Shown one piece after another: positions 1-5,282 of a stretch of DNA of 6,773 bases. The notes below the pieces were generated by a model. That model was not told the DNA's origin and ran no database searches. It saw only the letters and a list, made by a program, of their open reading frames with translations. The stretch's first letter is position 1; each line of letters opens with the position of its first letter. This stretch comes from Porphyrobacter sp. (GTDB lineage Bacteria; Pseudomonadota; Alphaproteobacteria; Sphingomonadales; Sphingomonadaceae). Location of the stretch: assembly GCA_018991295.1 (NCBI GenBank), contig JAGKSZ010000228.1:1-6773 (forward strand), in the 5' to 3' direction. Made by a program: the position numbers and the translations under genes.

Positions 1-39
1 GGGGGGGGAGGGGGGGGGCATCGGGCGGGGGGGCGGGGG
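1..39. other. Low-complexity G-rich window edge, probably sequence error
   Basis: Nearly all bases here are G, with only a few A, C and T. The change to normal sequence near position 40 is abrupt. The reading frame of the following gene stays open through this stretch but would encode mostly glycine and arginine, unlike any photolyase N-terminus. The most likely reading is degraded contig-end sequence. The opposite end of the window decays into C, which is the same pattern on the other strand. A real G-rich tract cannot be excluded. Confidence 0.7.
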
Positions 40-1299
40 TTGGTCCGCTCCTGGCCTTTCGACCCGACCCGCGCCGCGGGCCTTCCCCGCCTCGCCGCGT
101 TCCTGCCCCGCGCCGGGCGGCATTATGCAGAGCACCCCAACGCCGACGAGGGCCACGGCCCCGATGGCGCAGGGCGCGGCAATGTCAGCCAGCTTTCGCC
201 CTGGCTCCATGCCGGGCTGCTGCGCGAGACCGAGGTGCTGGAGGCGGTGCTCGGCCAGCATTCTCAGCGTGCCGCCGAAAAGTTCATCGCCGAGGTGTTC
301 TGGCGGATCTACTTCAAGGGCTATCTCGAACAGCGCCCGGCGATCTGGGACGATTACCGCAAAGGCCGCGATGGCGCGCTGGCGGCTTTGGAGGCCAATG
401 CGGGCCTGCGCACCGCCTATGCGAGAGCGGTGGAAGGCCGCACCGGGATCGAGGCTTTCGACGTGTGGGCGCACGAACTGTTGGAAACCGGCTACCTCCA
501 CAACCACGCCCGGATGTGGTTTGCGAGCATCTGGATCTTCACGCTCAAACTCGATTGGCGGCTGGGCGCGGATTTCTTCCTGCGGCACCTGTCGGACGGC
601 GACGCTGCATCGAACACGCTGTCGTGGCGCTGGGTTGCGGGGCTGCACACCAAGGGCAAGCACTATCTTGCCCGCGCAGACAACATCGCACGCTACACCG
701 CCGGGCGGCCAGAGGGCGCGCTGGCAGCTGCGGGGCTTGCCGGGGATGAGGCCGAGCCGCTCACCGAACCGCAGGAATACGGGCGGCACAGGCTCGATCT
801 GCCCGGCCCGGTTACCGCTGCCGACCTTGCCCGGCCCTTCGCGCTGGTGCTGCATGATGAGGCCGCGCATCATGCGCCCCTCGCCCTGCCTGCCGCTCCG
901 GCGCTGGTGATCGGCGCGGCCCGCCCCGAGGCGCGTTCGCCCGGCAAGGTTGGTGCCTTGGCGCAGGGGTTTGCCGGGGGTGCGGTGGCAGGCGGCATGG
1001 CCGAGGCAGCAGACGCCTTCGCTTGCCCGGCGGCGCAATGGCGCGGGGGGCAGGCGCTTGCCCCGCTGCTCGCAGCAGCCGGAGTGGAGCGCATCGCCCT
1101 GCCCTATCTTCCCACCGGCTGGACCCGCGATGCCCTGTGGCCCGATCTTGCCCCGCTGGTGGCAGAAGGGCGCGTCGTTATCCTGCTGAACGATCTTGAT
1201 CGCGCCACATGGCCCCATGCCAAGGCCGGTTTCTTCGGCGTGGCCAAGGCGATTGAGGGTCTGCTGGATCAATGCGCCATCACCGGCGGCGCGGGGTGA
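40..1299 (+). CDS. Cryptochrome/DNA photolyase family FAD-binding protein, N-terminal antenna domain absent
   Basis: The first ~225 residues are the helical FAD-binding domain of the photolyase/cryptochrome superfamily, which repairs UV lesions or senses blue light through FAD. Numbering from the TTG at 40, visible landmarks are a serine/leucine-rich LSPWLHAGLL segment (52-61), the FAD-pocket stretch ELLETGYLHNHARMWFAS (146-163), DWR (172-174), DGDAASN (186-192) and SWRW (195-198). Compared from memory with E. coli PhrB, W173 and W196 match electron-transfer Trp359 and Trp382; the Trp306 position falls near Asn120, so a complete Trp triad is not evident. The usual N-terminal alpha/beta antenna domain is missing. 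Instead residues ~265-419 form an alanine-rich region of alternating strand- and helix-like segments (VLVIGA-, RIALPYLP-, GRVVILLND-like). The start is uncertain because the sequence just upstream is corrupted: TTG is only the first usable codon, but WPFDPTRAAGL nearby looks like a natural N-terminus. Repair versus signalling function is undecided. Confidence 0.85.
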   Translation: MVRSWPFDPTRAAGLPRLAAFLPRAGRHYAEHPNADEGHGPDGAGRGNVSQLSPWLHAGLLRETEVLEAVLGQHSQRAAEKFIAEVFWRIYFKGYLEQRPAIWDDYRKGRDGALAALEANAGLRTAYARAVEGRTGIEAFDVWAHELLETGYLHNHARMWFASIWIFTLKLDWRLGADFFLRHLSDGDAASNTLSWRWVAGLHTKGKHYLARADNIARYTAGRPEGALAAAGLAGDEAEPLTEPQEYGRHRLDLPGPVTAADLARPFALVLHDEAAHHAPLALPAAPALVIGAARPEARSPGKVGALAQGFAGGAVAGGMAEAADAFACPAAQWRGGQALAPLLAAAGVERIALPYLPTGWTRDALWPDLAPLVAEGRVVILLNDLDRATWPHAKAGFFGVAKAIEGLLDQCAITGGAG

Positions 1300-1366
1300 T
1301 CGCAACCCGGAATTAACCCTGAGGCGCTATTCCCGGCGGCTGTCCTTCCCACCGGGGCCCACCACA

Positions 1367-2566
1367 ATGCTCTACCCCAACCGCATCCAGGCTGCGCTGC
1401 TGTTCGACCGGCCGATTGCCGATCTTGAGGCAATCATGCGCAACTTCACCCGCATCGAAGGGATGCGCAGCGGCGCACAGTTCAACTTGCCCGAAGCCAA
1501 TCCGGGCCGCTTCTACCGCCTGTTCGAGGGCGCGGAGGAGCTGATGGTGACCTTCGAATACTGCGATCGGCCTGCCGATGCCGGGCTGTTCCGGCCCGCG
1601 CTTTCATCCGCCTTCACCGGCATCGCCACGCCCGACATCCGCGAAAGGATCGCGCGCTGCAGCAGCTACATTCTGCTTGAGGTCACCCACGGGGTGCTGG
1701 GCGGAGTGGAGGAAGACCCGAAGATCGCCGCGATGCTTGCCCAGATCGGGCGGGAGAAATCGGGCGCCACCCGCGCGCAGTTCGAACGGCGGCTGGCGGT
1801 GCTGGCGCTGATGGGGCGGATTGCGGCCGAACACGCCATGCCGCTGGCGGTGCACTGGACGCAGTCGGATATGCTGCTCAGGGGCGAGATTTTCGACAGT
1901 CTGGCCGCACCCGGCGATATGCCGGGGCCGCTCCACATCCACCCCTTCCTTTTCGGTCAGGGCCCCGCACCGGACGCGAATCCGCTGGTGGGCATCCGCA
2001 CCTTTGGCGTGCGCCACTGGCTGGGACGCGAGATCATTGTCCAGCCCCATGCCCTGCCATGGGCGGCCAATCTCGAAGTGATCTTCGCCTTCTGCAAGGT
2101 GGCGACCATGGCAAACGGCTATGTGATCCCCGATGGCGACACCTTCGGGCCCGAGGACCGCAGCCTGTCCTACCGCGTGCTGCACCATGATGCAGGCACG
2201 GTGATCGGGGGCGGCGATCCGCTTGATATGCCGTTCTATGAACTGGTGCCGCTCAAGCACCTTGCCCACGGCTTTACCGCGCCCGATCATGTACCCGATG
2301 CCAACGCCTTCGATGACCGCGCCTTCCCGGCGGCGATCATGCCTGAAGCGCAGGAGGACAAGATGGCGCTCGCCAATGAATGGGCGGACAAACGCAAGAT
2401 GGCCGAAGGGATCGGCGGGCGGGTCGAGGTGCGCAAGGAAGGCCTTGCGCCGGCCACACCGCCGCCGCCTGCCCCCACGCCTCCCCCTGCGCCCGCACCC
2501 ATGCCGGGCCTGCGCCCGCAGCTACGCGGGCCGGGTGCGCGGGTGTTCGGGCGAAAGGGGCTTTAG
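1367..2566 (+). CDS. DUF4261-like protein with proline-rich C-terminal tail
   Basis: A 399-residue cytosolic protein; no signal peptide or membrane segment is visible. The central part (roughly 145-270) resembles the DUF4261 family: a segment with VHWTQSD (162-168), then GIRTFGVRHWLGREI (209-223) and a strand-turn region GYVIPDGDTFG (251-261). This assignment is from memory of the family pattern and no function is known for it. After ~360 the sequence becomes a low-complexity Pro/Ala linker (about 361-380) ending in a short basic tip ARVFGRKGL. I chose the ATG at 1367 because the protein-like sequence begins there (MLYPNRIQAALLFDRP). An upstream in-frame ATG at 1196 would lie inside the photolyase-like gene and add 57 residues of shadow-frame composition. 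No good Shine-Dalgarno precedes 1367. It follows the photolyase-like gene by 67 bp and converges with the HPF gene, stop codons 9 bp apart. Confidence 0.8.
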   Translation: MLYPNRIQAALLFDRPIADLEAIMRNFTRIEGMRSGAQFNLPEANPGRFYRLFEGAEELMVTFEYCDRPADAGLFRPALSSAFTGIATPDIRERIARCSSYILLEVTHGVLGGVEEDPKIAAMLAQIGREKSGATRAQFERRLAVLALMGRIAAEHAMPLAVHWTQSDMLLRGEIFDSLAAPGDMPGPLHIHPFLFGQGPAPDANPLVGIRTFGVRHWLGREIIVQPHALPWAANLEVIFAFCKVATMANGYVIPDGDTFGPEDRSLSYRVLHHDAGTVIGGGDPLDMPFYELVPLKHLAHGFTAPDHVPDANAFDDRAFPAAIMPEAQEDKMALANEWADKRKMAEGIGGRVEVRKEGLAPATPPPPAPTPPPAPAPMPGLRPQLRGPGARVFGRKGL

Positions 2567-2575
2567 GGCCGCACG

Positions 2576-2929
2576 TCAGAGCTGCTTGTCAGGCGAAGGG
2601 TCACGGCGGTGGCGCTCGGCCTTGCCCAGCACCCGTTCCAGCCGCTCGGCCATCGTGCTTGCTGCAATCCGCGCCGCTGCATCGACATCGGCAGCCTTGC
2701 CGGTCACCCCGATCGGACGCCCGCCGCGCGGCCGCGCCTCGATCATGCAGTGCTTGTCATCGGCGCCGTGCTTGCGGCCGTTGACGTCGGTGACATGCAC
2801 CTCGATCCGCGTCAGCCGGTCGGCAAAGCGTTCGAGCCGCTGGCGCACCTGCGCCTCGATCCGCTGCGCGACCTCGTGCGTGCCCATCACCGAACTATCG
2901 GTGTTGAACTGGAACTGCATGGTGCTCAT
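2576..2929 (-). CDS. HPF/RaiA family ribosome hibernation / ribosome-associated protein (short form)
   Basis: A 117-residue protein with the beta-alpha-beta-beta-beta-alpha layout of the HPF/RaiA (sigma-54 modulation/S30AE) family, whose members bind the 30S decoding region and inactivate or protect ribosomes in stationary phase or stress. Visible elements are a first strand MQFQFN (4-9), helix 1 (~16-38), the typical second strand RIEVHVTDVNG (41-51), a strand with DDKHCMIEARP (57-67), a short strand PIGVTG (72-77) and helix 2 (81-102). The tail is basic and short. The C-terminal dimerisation domain of long HPF is absent, so it belongs to the short class. The start is set by an AGGAG ending 8 nt before the ATG at 2929; the in-frame Met three codons later is too far from that site. 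It is the last gene of the leftward csp cluster and abuts the convergent DUF4261-like gene. Confidence 0.87.
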   Translation of the reverse strand: MSTMQFQFNTDSSVMGTHEVAQRIEAQVRQRLERFADRLTRIEVHVTDVNGRKHGADDKHCMIEARPRGGRPIGVTGKAADVDAAARIAASTMAERLERVLGKAERHRRDPSPDKQL

Positions 2930-3001
2930 CGGGCATTCTCCTGTGGCTTCAGTGTCCTGTTGCCCAAGGTGAATATGGGGAAGGCGCGCCCGGCTTTCCA
3001 G

Positions 3002-3024
3002 CCTGCAACGCCGAAGCGTTCAGG
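3002..3024 (-). other. Stem-loop with UUCG tetraloop over the stop codon of the 70-residue ORF
   Basis: On the minus strand, CCTG and AACGC pair with GCGTT and CAGG around a TTCG loop, with one unpaired G (plus-strand C at 3006): nine base pairs in all. The left arm contains the TGA stop codon of the upstream small gene. No T-tract follows, so it is not a classical intrinsic terminator. A 3'-end stabilising hairpin or a weak terminator ahead of the HPF gene are the plausible roles. The pairing is read directly; the role is inference. Confidence 0.5.
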
Positions 3025-3232
3025 AAACGAGGCTTTCCGCCGCCCGCTTTTCGGCCCGCGCCACATCGGCTTTTTCGCGTTCCTCGGCGGTCTTGCGGGC
3101 GTGTTCGGCAAGGCCGCGCCAGGTTTTCTCTGAGCGCAATTCGCGCTCACGCACATTCTCAAGCGTCGCCTTGGCGGCGAGCACCGCGGCTTCATCGGCG
3201 CGCTCGCAATAGAATTCGTAGGTCTGGGCCAT
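3020..3232 (-). CDS. Small charged helical protein, conserved-hypothetical type
   Basis: A 70-residue protein of unknown function, very rich in Ala, Glu, Lys and Arg. After the start MAQTYEFYCERADEAA it reads as one or two long amphipathic helices (~10-68), with TLENVRERELRSEKTW in the middle and a lysine/glutamate-rich second half; a coiled coil is possible. It has no signal peptide, membrane segment or metal motif, and one cysteine (Cys9). I recall similar short proteins in Sphingomonadales genomes, annotated only as hypothetical. The ATG at 3232 has AGGAC about 8 nt upstream. It lies between the cold-shock gene (92 bp upstream) and the HPF gene (90 bp downstream) on the same strand, which hints at a stress-response or ribosome/RNA-related setting but does not prove it. 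Confidence 0.7.
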   Translation of the reverse strand: MAQTYEFYCERADEAAVLAAKATLENVRERELRSEKTWRGLAEHARKTAEEREKADVARAEKRAAESLVS

Positions 3233-3282
3233 CGGGGGTGTCCTGCCATGGGAGGGGTTAGGCGGGAGTGCGTCGCAAGTGG

Positions 3283-3310
3283 GGCGGGCCGCGGTGTGTC
3301 GCGGCCCGCC
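3283..3310 (-). terminator. Terminator-like stem-loop downstream of csp
   Basis: Two perfect 11-bp arms (GGCGGGCCGCG at 3283-3293 and its complement at 3300-3310) flank a 6-nt loop. The structure begins about 15 nt past the csp stop codon, the normal place for an intrinsic terminator. No clear T-run follows on the minus strand, so termination may be partial, or the hairpin may mainly protect the csp mRNA 3' end. Because it is almost all G and C, the stem should be very stable. Confidence 0.7.
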
Positions 3311-3324
3311 TCCGGTATTCAGTC

Positions 3325-3534
3325 TCAGGCAGCCGAGAGGTTCACGGCGCTTTCCTTGCCGTTGCGCCCGCGCTCCAGTTCGTAGTTGAGGCGCTGGTCC
3401 TTATCGAGGCTGTTCATGCCCGCCGCCTGCACGGCGGTGATGTGCACGAAGCTGTCCGACGAACCATCGTCGGGCTGGATGAAGCCATAGCCCTTGTCGG
3501 TGTTGAAGAACTTTACGGTTCCGGTCTTGCTCAT
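3325..3534 (-). CDS. cspA: Cold-shock protein, CspA family
   Basis: A 69-residue single cold-shock domain, the usual length for the family. These proteins bind single-stranded RNA/DNA and act as RNA chaperones or antiterminators, often in cold or stationary phase. The opening MSKTGTVKFFNTDKGYGFI holds the beta-1 strand and RNP1 (KGYGFI, 14-19); RNP2 is represented by FVHI (29-32). The C-terminal LNYELERGRNGKESAVNL matches the end of the barrel. The start at 3534 is preceded by AAAGGA, about 7-8 nt away. It has a structured leader and a strong downstream hairpin, so it probably forms its own transcription unit. Whether it is cold-induced cannot be read from sequence. The symbol denotes the family type; which paralogue this is cannot be told here. 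Confidence 0.96.
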   Translation of the reverse strand: MSKTGTVKFFNTDKGYGFIQPDDGSSDSFVHITAVQAAGMNSLDKDQRLNYELERGRNGKESAVNLSAA

Positions 3535-3539
3535 GGGGT

Positions 3540-3588
3540 GTTCCTTTCAAGAACAATCAATTGCCCCGCCGCGAAGTGCGGCGAGGGG
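3540..3588 (-). promoter_or_regulatory. Structured csp 5' leader: GC hairpin plus SD in a small loop
   Basis: Upstream of the csp start, the plus-strand arms at 3564-3572 and 3578-3587 form a nine-pair GC stem with one bulged base and a 5-nt loop. Closer to the start, GTTC and GAAC arms (3540-3543, 3551-3554) enclose the AAAGG ribosome-binding site. The two elements are separated by an A/T-rich stretch (TTGATT on the minus strand). Leaders of cspA genes are known to control translation by temperature-dependent folding; that this one does so is inference. Confidence 0.4.
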
Positions 3589-3672
3589 TAGTGCGTCGTA
3601 TCGTCCAATGAAAGGAAGTCGTCGTCTGAGAGGCGCCGGAGCCCTTGGGACAAACCCGTGGCAACAGCGGAG

Positions 3673-3707
3673 CGCAAATTTCGAAGTCCGTCGCAAATTT
3701 CGACGTC
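3673..3707. repeat. Two 16-bp direct repeats, 19-bp period, in the csp/GGDEF intergenic region
   Basis: CGCAAATTTCGAAGTC at 3673-3688 recurs at 3692-3707 with one change (A to C at the 13th base). The cores are A/T-rich (AAATTT) in otherwise GC-rich DNA. The 19-bp spacing is close to two helical turns, which would place both copies on nearly the same face of the DNA. The pair lies about 140 bp upstream of the csp start and 105 bp upstream of the GGDEF start, so it could be a tandem operator for either gene. No binding protein is identified. Confidence 0.6.
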
Positions 3708-3752
3708 AGCAAAGGGCGCATAGCACGCTTTGCCCGGTTCACCTAATCGGCA

Positions 3753-3807
3753 CGGGGCAAGCGCGCCGTTAAGACATTGGCGAGGGGTGGCATGATAGCT
3801 TGCCCCG
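3753..3807. repeat. 10-bp inverted repeat bracketing the GGDEF start region
   Basis: CGGGGCAAGC at 3753-3762 and its exact complement GCTTGCCCCG at 3798-3807 are separated by 35 bp. The right arm ends 4 bp before the ATG at 3812. The arms flank the candidate promoter elements at 3769-3796. A related, imperfect copy of the right arm (GCTTTGCCCGG) lies at 3728-3738. The repeat is seen directly; operator or RNA-fold roles are inference. Confidence 0.45.
3769..3796 (+). promoter_or_regulatory. Weak candidate promoter for the GGDEF gene
   Basis: TTAAGA (3769-3774) and CATGAT (3791-3796) are spaced 16 bp apart and resemble -35 and -10 hexamers, with several mismatches to the sigma-70 consensus. 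If used, transcription would start near 3803 and leave a leader of only about nine bases before the ATG at 3812. That would make the mRNA almost leaderless and exclude the upstream mini-ORF. Confidence 0.2.
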
Positions 3808-3814
3808 CGTGATG
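3782..3814 (+). promoter_or_regulatory. Possible six-codon leader ORF overlapping the GGDEF start (TGATG)
   Basis: GAGGGG at 3782-3787 is a good Shine-Dalgarno for the ATG at 3792, which opens the peptide MIACPA and stops at TGA 3810-3812. That stop shares a base with the GGDEF ATG at 3812-3814 (TGATG). The GGDEF ATG has no Shine-Dalgarno of its own. The arrangement fits translational coupling, provided transcription begins upstream of about 3780. Confidence 0.3.
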
Positions 3815-4555
3815 GAACCGCGCTCTGCCTCTCCTACGCTGCGCCGGCGCCTGTGGCGCACCGGGGCAGCGGTCGTGGGCGGATCGGTGTTCGCTTCGGC
3901 CTGCTTTGCGCACCTGTCCTTCGTGCAGTTTGGCACCATCGACTATACCGGCACGATGATCGCGGCGAGCCTGATCCCGCTGATCGTGGCGAGCGCCGCG
4001 TTTGGCTGGATCGCCTCGCTGACCCTGCGGCTGGATGCCTCGCGCCGCGAGCTTGAACGCCTCGCCTTGCAGGATCCGCTCACCGGGCTTTCCAACCGCC
4101 GGGCGGCGATGGCGCAGCTGGACGCGTGGAGCGGGGAGACGGAGGCACTCGCGCTTGCCATTGCCGACATCGACTTTTTCAAGCGGGTCAACGACCGGCT
4201 CGGGCATGACGGAGGCGATGCCAGCCTGATCCACTTTGCCGCGATGCTGCGGCGCATGCTGCCGGCCGGCTGGCTGGTCGCCCGGATCGGCGGCGAGGAG
4301 TTCCTGATCGCCGCGCAAACCTCCGATTTCACGCAGTTTTCCGGCACGATCGAGACGCTGCGCCGCACCGTGGCAGAAACCCCGCTGATCACCTCTGCCG
4401 GGCCCTACAACCTCACCGCCAGCTTTGGTCTGGCCGAACGCCGGATTGCCGGGGGCCGCGATGCCGAACCGACCGACCGCCTGATCACCCGCGCCGACAT
4501 GGCGCTCTATGCCGCCAAGCAGGCCGGGCGCAACCGCATCGAAAAGGCCGCCTGA
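3812..4555 (+). CDS. Membrane-anchored GGDEF diguanylate cyclase
   Basis: A 247-residue protein that should make c-di-GMP from two GTP at the inner membrane. Residues ~17-36 and ~48-72 are two hydrophobic segments separated by only about a dozen residues, so there is no sizeable periplasmic sensor domain. A short helix then leads to the GGDEF domain: DPLTGLSNRR (88-97), the metal-binding strand IADIDFFK (117-124), NDRLGHDGGD (127-136) and the catalytic GGEEF signature (160-164). The signature is intact, so the enzyme is predicted active. The RxxD inhibitory site normally just upstream is not present (PAGW instead), so product feedback through that site is unlikely. In-frame TTG (3800) and GTG (3809) are alternative starts; I chose ATG 3812 for its TGATG overlap with a leader ORF. 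It diverges from csp and converges with azoR. Confidence 0.93.
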   Translation: MEPRSASPTLRRRLWRTGAAVVGGSVFASACFAHLSFVQFGTIDYTGTMIAASLIPLIVASAAFGWIASLTLRLDASRRELERLALQDPLTGLSNRRAAMAQLDAWSGETEALALAIADIDFFKRVNDRLGHDGGDASLIHFAAMLRRMLPAGWLVARIGGEEFLIAAQTSDFTQFSGTIETLRRTVAETPLITSAGPYNLTASFGLAERRIAGGRDAEPTDRLITRADMALYAAKQAGRNRIEKAA

Positions 4556-4590
4556 CGGGGGTGCAGGCGAGGGTCTGGGCGCCTCGAAGG

Positions 4591-4645
4591 GGGAGTCTGG
4601 AGGGGGTCTGGAGGGGGTCTGCGGGGGGTCTGCGGGGAGTCTGGC
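4591..4645. repeat. Five 11-bp G-rich tandem repeats (G-quadruplex type) between convergent genes
   Basis: Five consecutive 11-bp units follow the pattern GGGRGTCTGSR: GGGAGTCTGGA, GGGGGTCTGGA, GGGGGTCTGCG twice, then GGGAGTCTGGC. A diverged GTCTG two periods upstream (4573) suggests the array was once longer. G-runs of 5, 5, 6 and 4 at 4602-4606, 4613-4617, 4623-4628 and 4634-4637, with loops of 6, 5 and 5 nt, satisfy the usual G-quadruplex rule on the plus strand. The array starts 36 bp after the GGDEF stop and lies just beyond the azoR stop, so the GGDEF mRNA would carry it in its 3' end. The period is near one helical turn. Confidence 0.75.
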
Positions 4646-4669
4646 CCCTGCCTGCGATCAGGCGGCCAG
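4641..4669. terminator. Terminator-like stem-loop over the azoR stop codon
   Basis: CTGGCC (4641-4646) pairs with GGCCAG (4664-4669), and GCCTG (4650-4654) pairs with CAGGC (4659-4663) around a CGAT loop, with a 3-nt bulge (CCT) on one side: eleven base pairs in all. It includes the azoR stop codon and lies between converging genes, so it could act on transcripts from both strands. Neither side has a T-tract, so efficiency is uncertain. Confidence 0.4.
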
Positions 4670-5254
4670 CTTCAGCGCGGCGGCCTGCGCGGCGGCGATC
4701 TTTTCCTCGCCGCCTTCGCCCATGATCCCGTCAGCAGCGATGATTTCGACATCGTCGATGCCGAGGAAGCCGAGGAAGAAGGTCAGCCAGCGGCTCATGA
4801 AATCAAACTCCGCGCCCACCGGGGTGCCGCCGCTGGCGATGGCGAGATAGGCGCGCTTGCCCGTCAGCAGGCCTTCCGGGCCAGTGGCGGTGTAGCGGAA
4901 GGTGGTGCCCGCCCGCGCCACCAGATCGGCCCAGGCCTTGAGGCTGGCGGGCGGTCCGAAATTGTAGACCGGCGCGGCGATCACGATGGTGTCTGCCGCC
5001 TGCAATTCGGCGATCAGCGCGTCGGCAATCGCGGCCAGATCGGCCTGTTCGGGGGTGCGTTCGGCCGCCGGGGTGAGGTTTGCCGCAAAACGCTCCGCGC
5101 TCACATAGGGCAGATCATTGGCCGCCAGATCGCGGGTGATCACGCCTGCGCCGGTCCGCGCGGCAAGACCATCGACCAGCCGCTGGCCAAGCCCCTTCGA
5201 GACGCTGTCGGCATCCGGGCGGATGCTGGCGGTGACATAAAGGATGTTGCTCAT
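4658..5254 (-). CDS. azoR: FMN-dependent NADH:quinone oxidoreductase / azoreductase
   Basis: A 198-residue flavodoxin-fold enzyme, almost the length of E. coli AzoR (201). It uses FMN and NAD(P)H for two-electron reduction of quinones and cleavage of azo bonds in the cytosol, which limits redox cycling. The N-terminal strand and phosphate-binding loop read ILYVTASIRPDADS (4-17). The FMN-contacting segment APVYNFGPPASLKAWADLV (94-112) is followed by RAGTTFRYTATGPEGLL (114-130), close to the E. coli sequence, then IASGGTP (139-145) and TFFLGFLGIDDV (158-169). The start at 5254 is supported by AAGGAAC about 6 nt upstream. It lies 87 bp downstream of the pirin gene on the same strand, with a strong inverted repeat in the gap, so co-transcription is likely but may be modulated. 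Confidence 0.95.
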   Translation of the reverse strand: MSNILYVTASIRPDADSVSKGLGQRLVDGLAARTGAGVITRDLAANDLPYVSAERFAANLTPAAERTPEQADLAAIADALIAELQAADTIVIAAPVYNFGPPASLKAWADLVARAGTTFRYTATGPEGLLTGKRAYLAIASGGTPVGAEFDFMSRWLTFFLGFLGIDDVEIIAADGIMGEGGEEKIAAAQAAALKLAA

Positions 5255-5282
5255 GGGAATGTTCCTTGGATCAAGAAAGGGT

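Noticed and set aside
1..39. G-rich tract as a biological G-quadruplex or telomere-like end
   Set aside because: No regular repeat unit, at the very window edge and mirrored by a C-rich far end; error is simpler.
1196..1366. 57-codon N-terminal extension of the DUF4261-like protein
   Set aside because: Overlaps the photolyase-like gene in another frame and reads as Arg/Pro-rich shadow; family-like sequence begins at ATG 1367.
1604..2290. 228-codon open frame on the minus strand opposite the DUF4261-like gene
   Set aside because: Antisense shadow in GC-rich DNA; no ribosome-binding site or family resemblance, and the sense protein has coherent composition.
2609..3133. 174-codon open frame on the plus strand opposite the HPF and 70-residue genes
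   Set aside because: Spans two supported minus-strand genes and the gap between them; no domain, so a shadow.
2930..3820. Mobile element or integron signature in the cluster of hairpins and repeats
   Set aside because: No transposase, integrase, terminal inverted repeats or target-site duplication is visible; the hairpins fit terminators and leaders of the adjacent genes.
3743..4318. 191-codon open frame on the minus strand opposite the GGDEF gene
   Set aside because: Covers the catalytic region of a clear diguanylate cyclase and has the Arg/Gln/Gly-rich look of an antisense frame.
4591..4645. CRISPR array
   Set aside because: Units are 11 bp with no unique spacers and no cas genes nearby; it is a simple tandem repeat.
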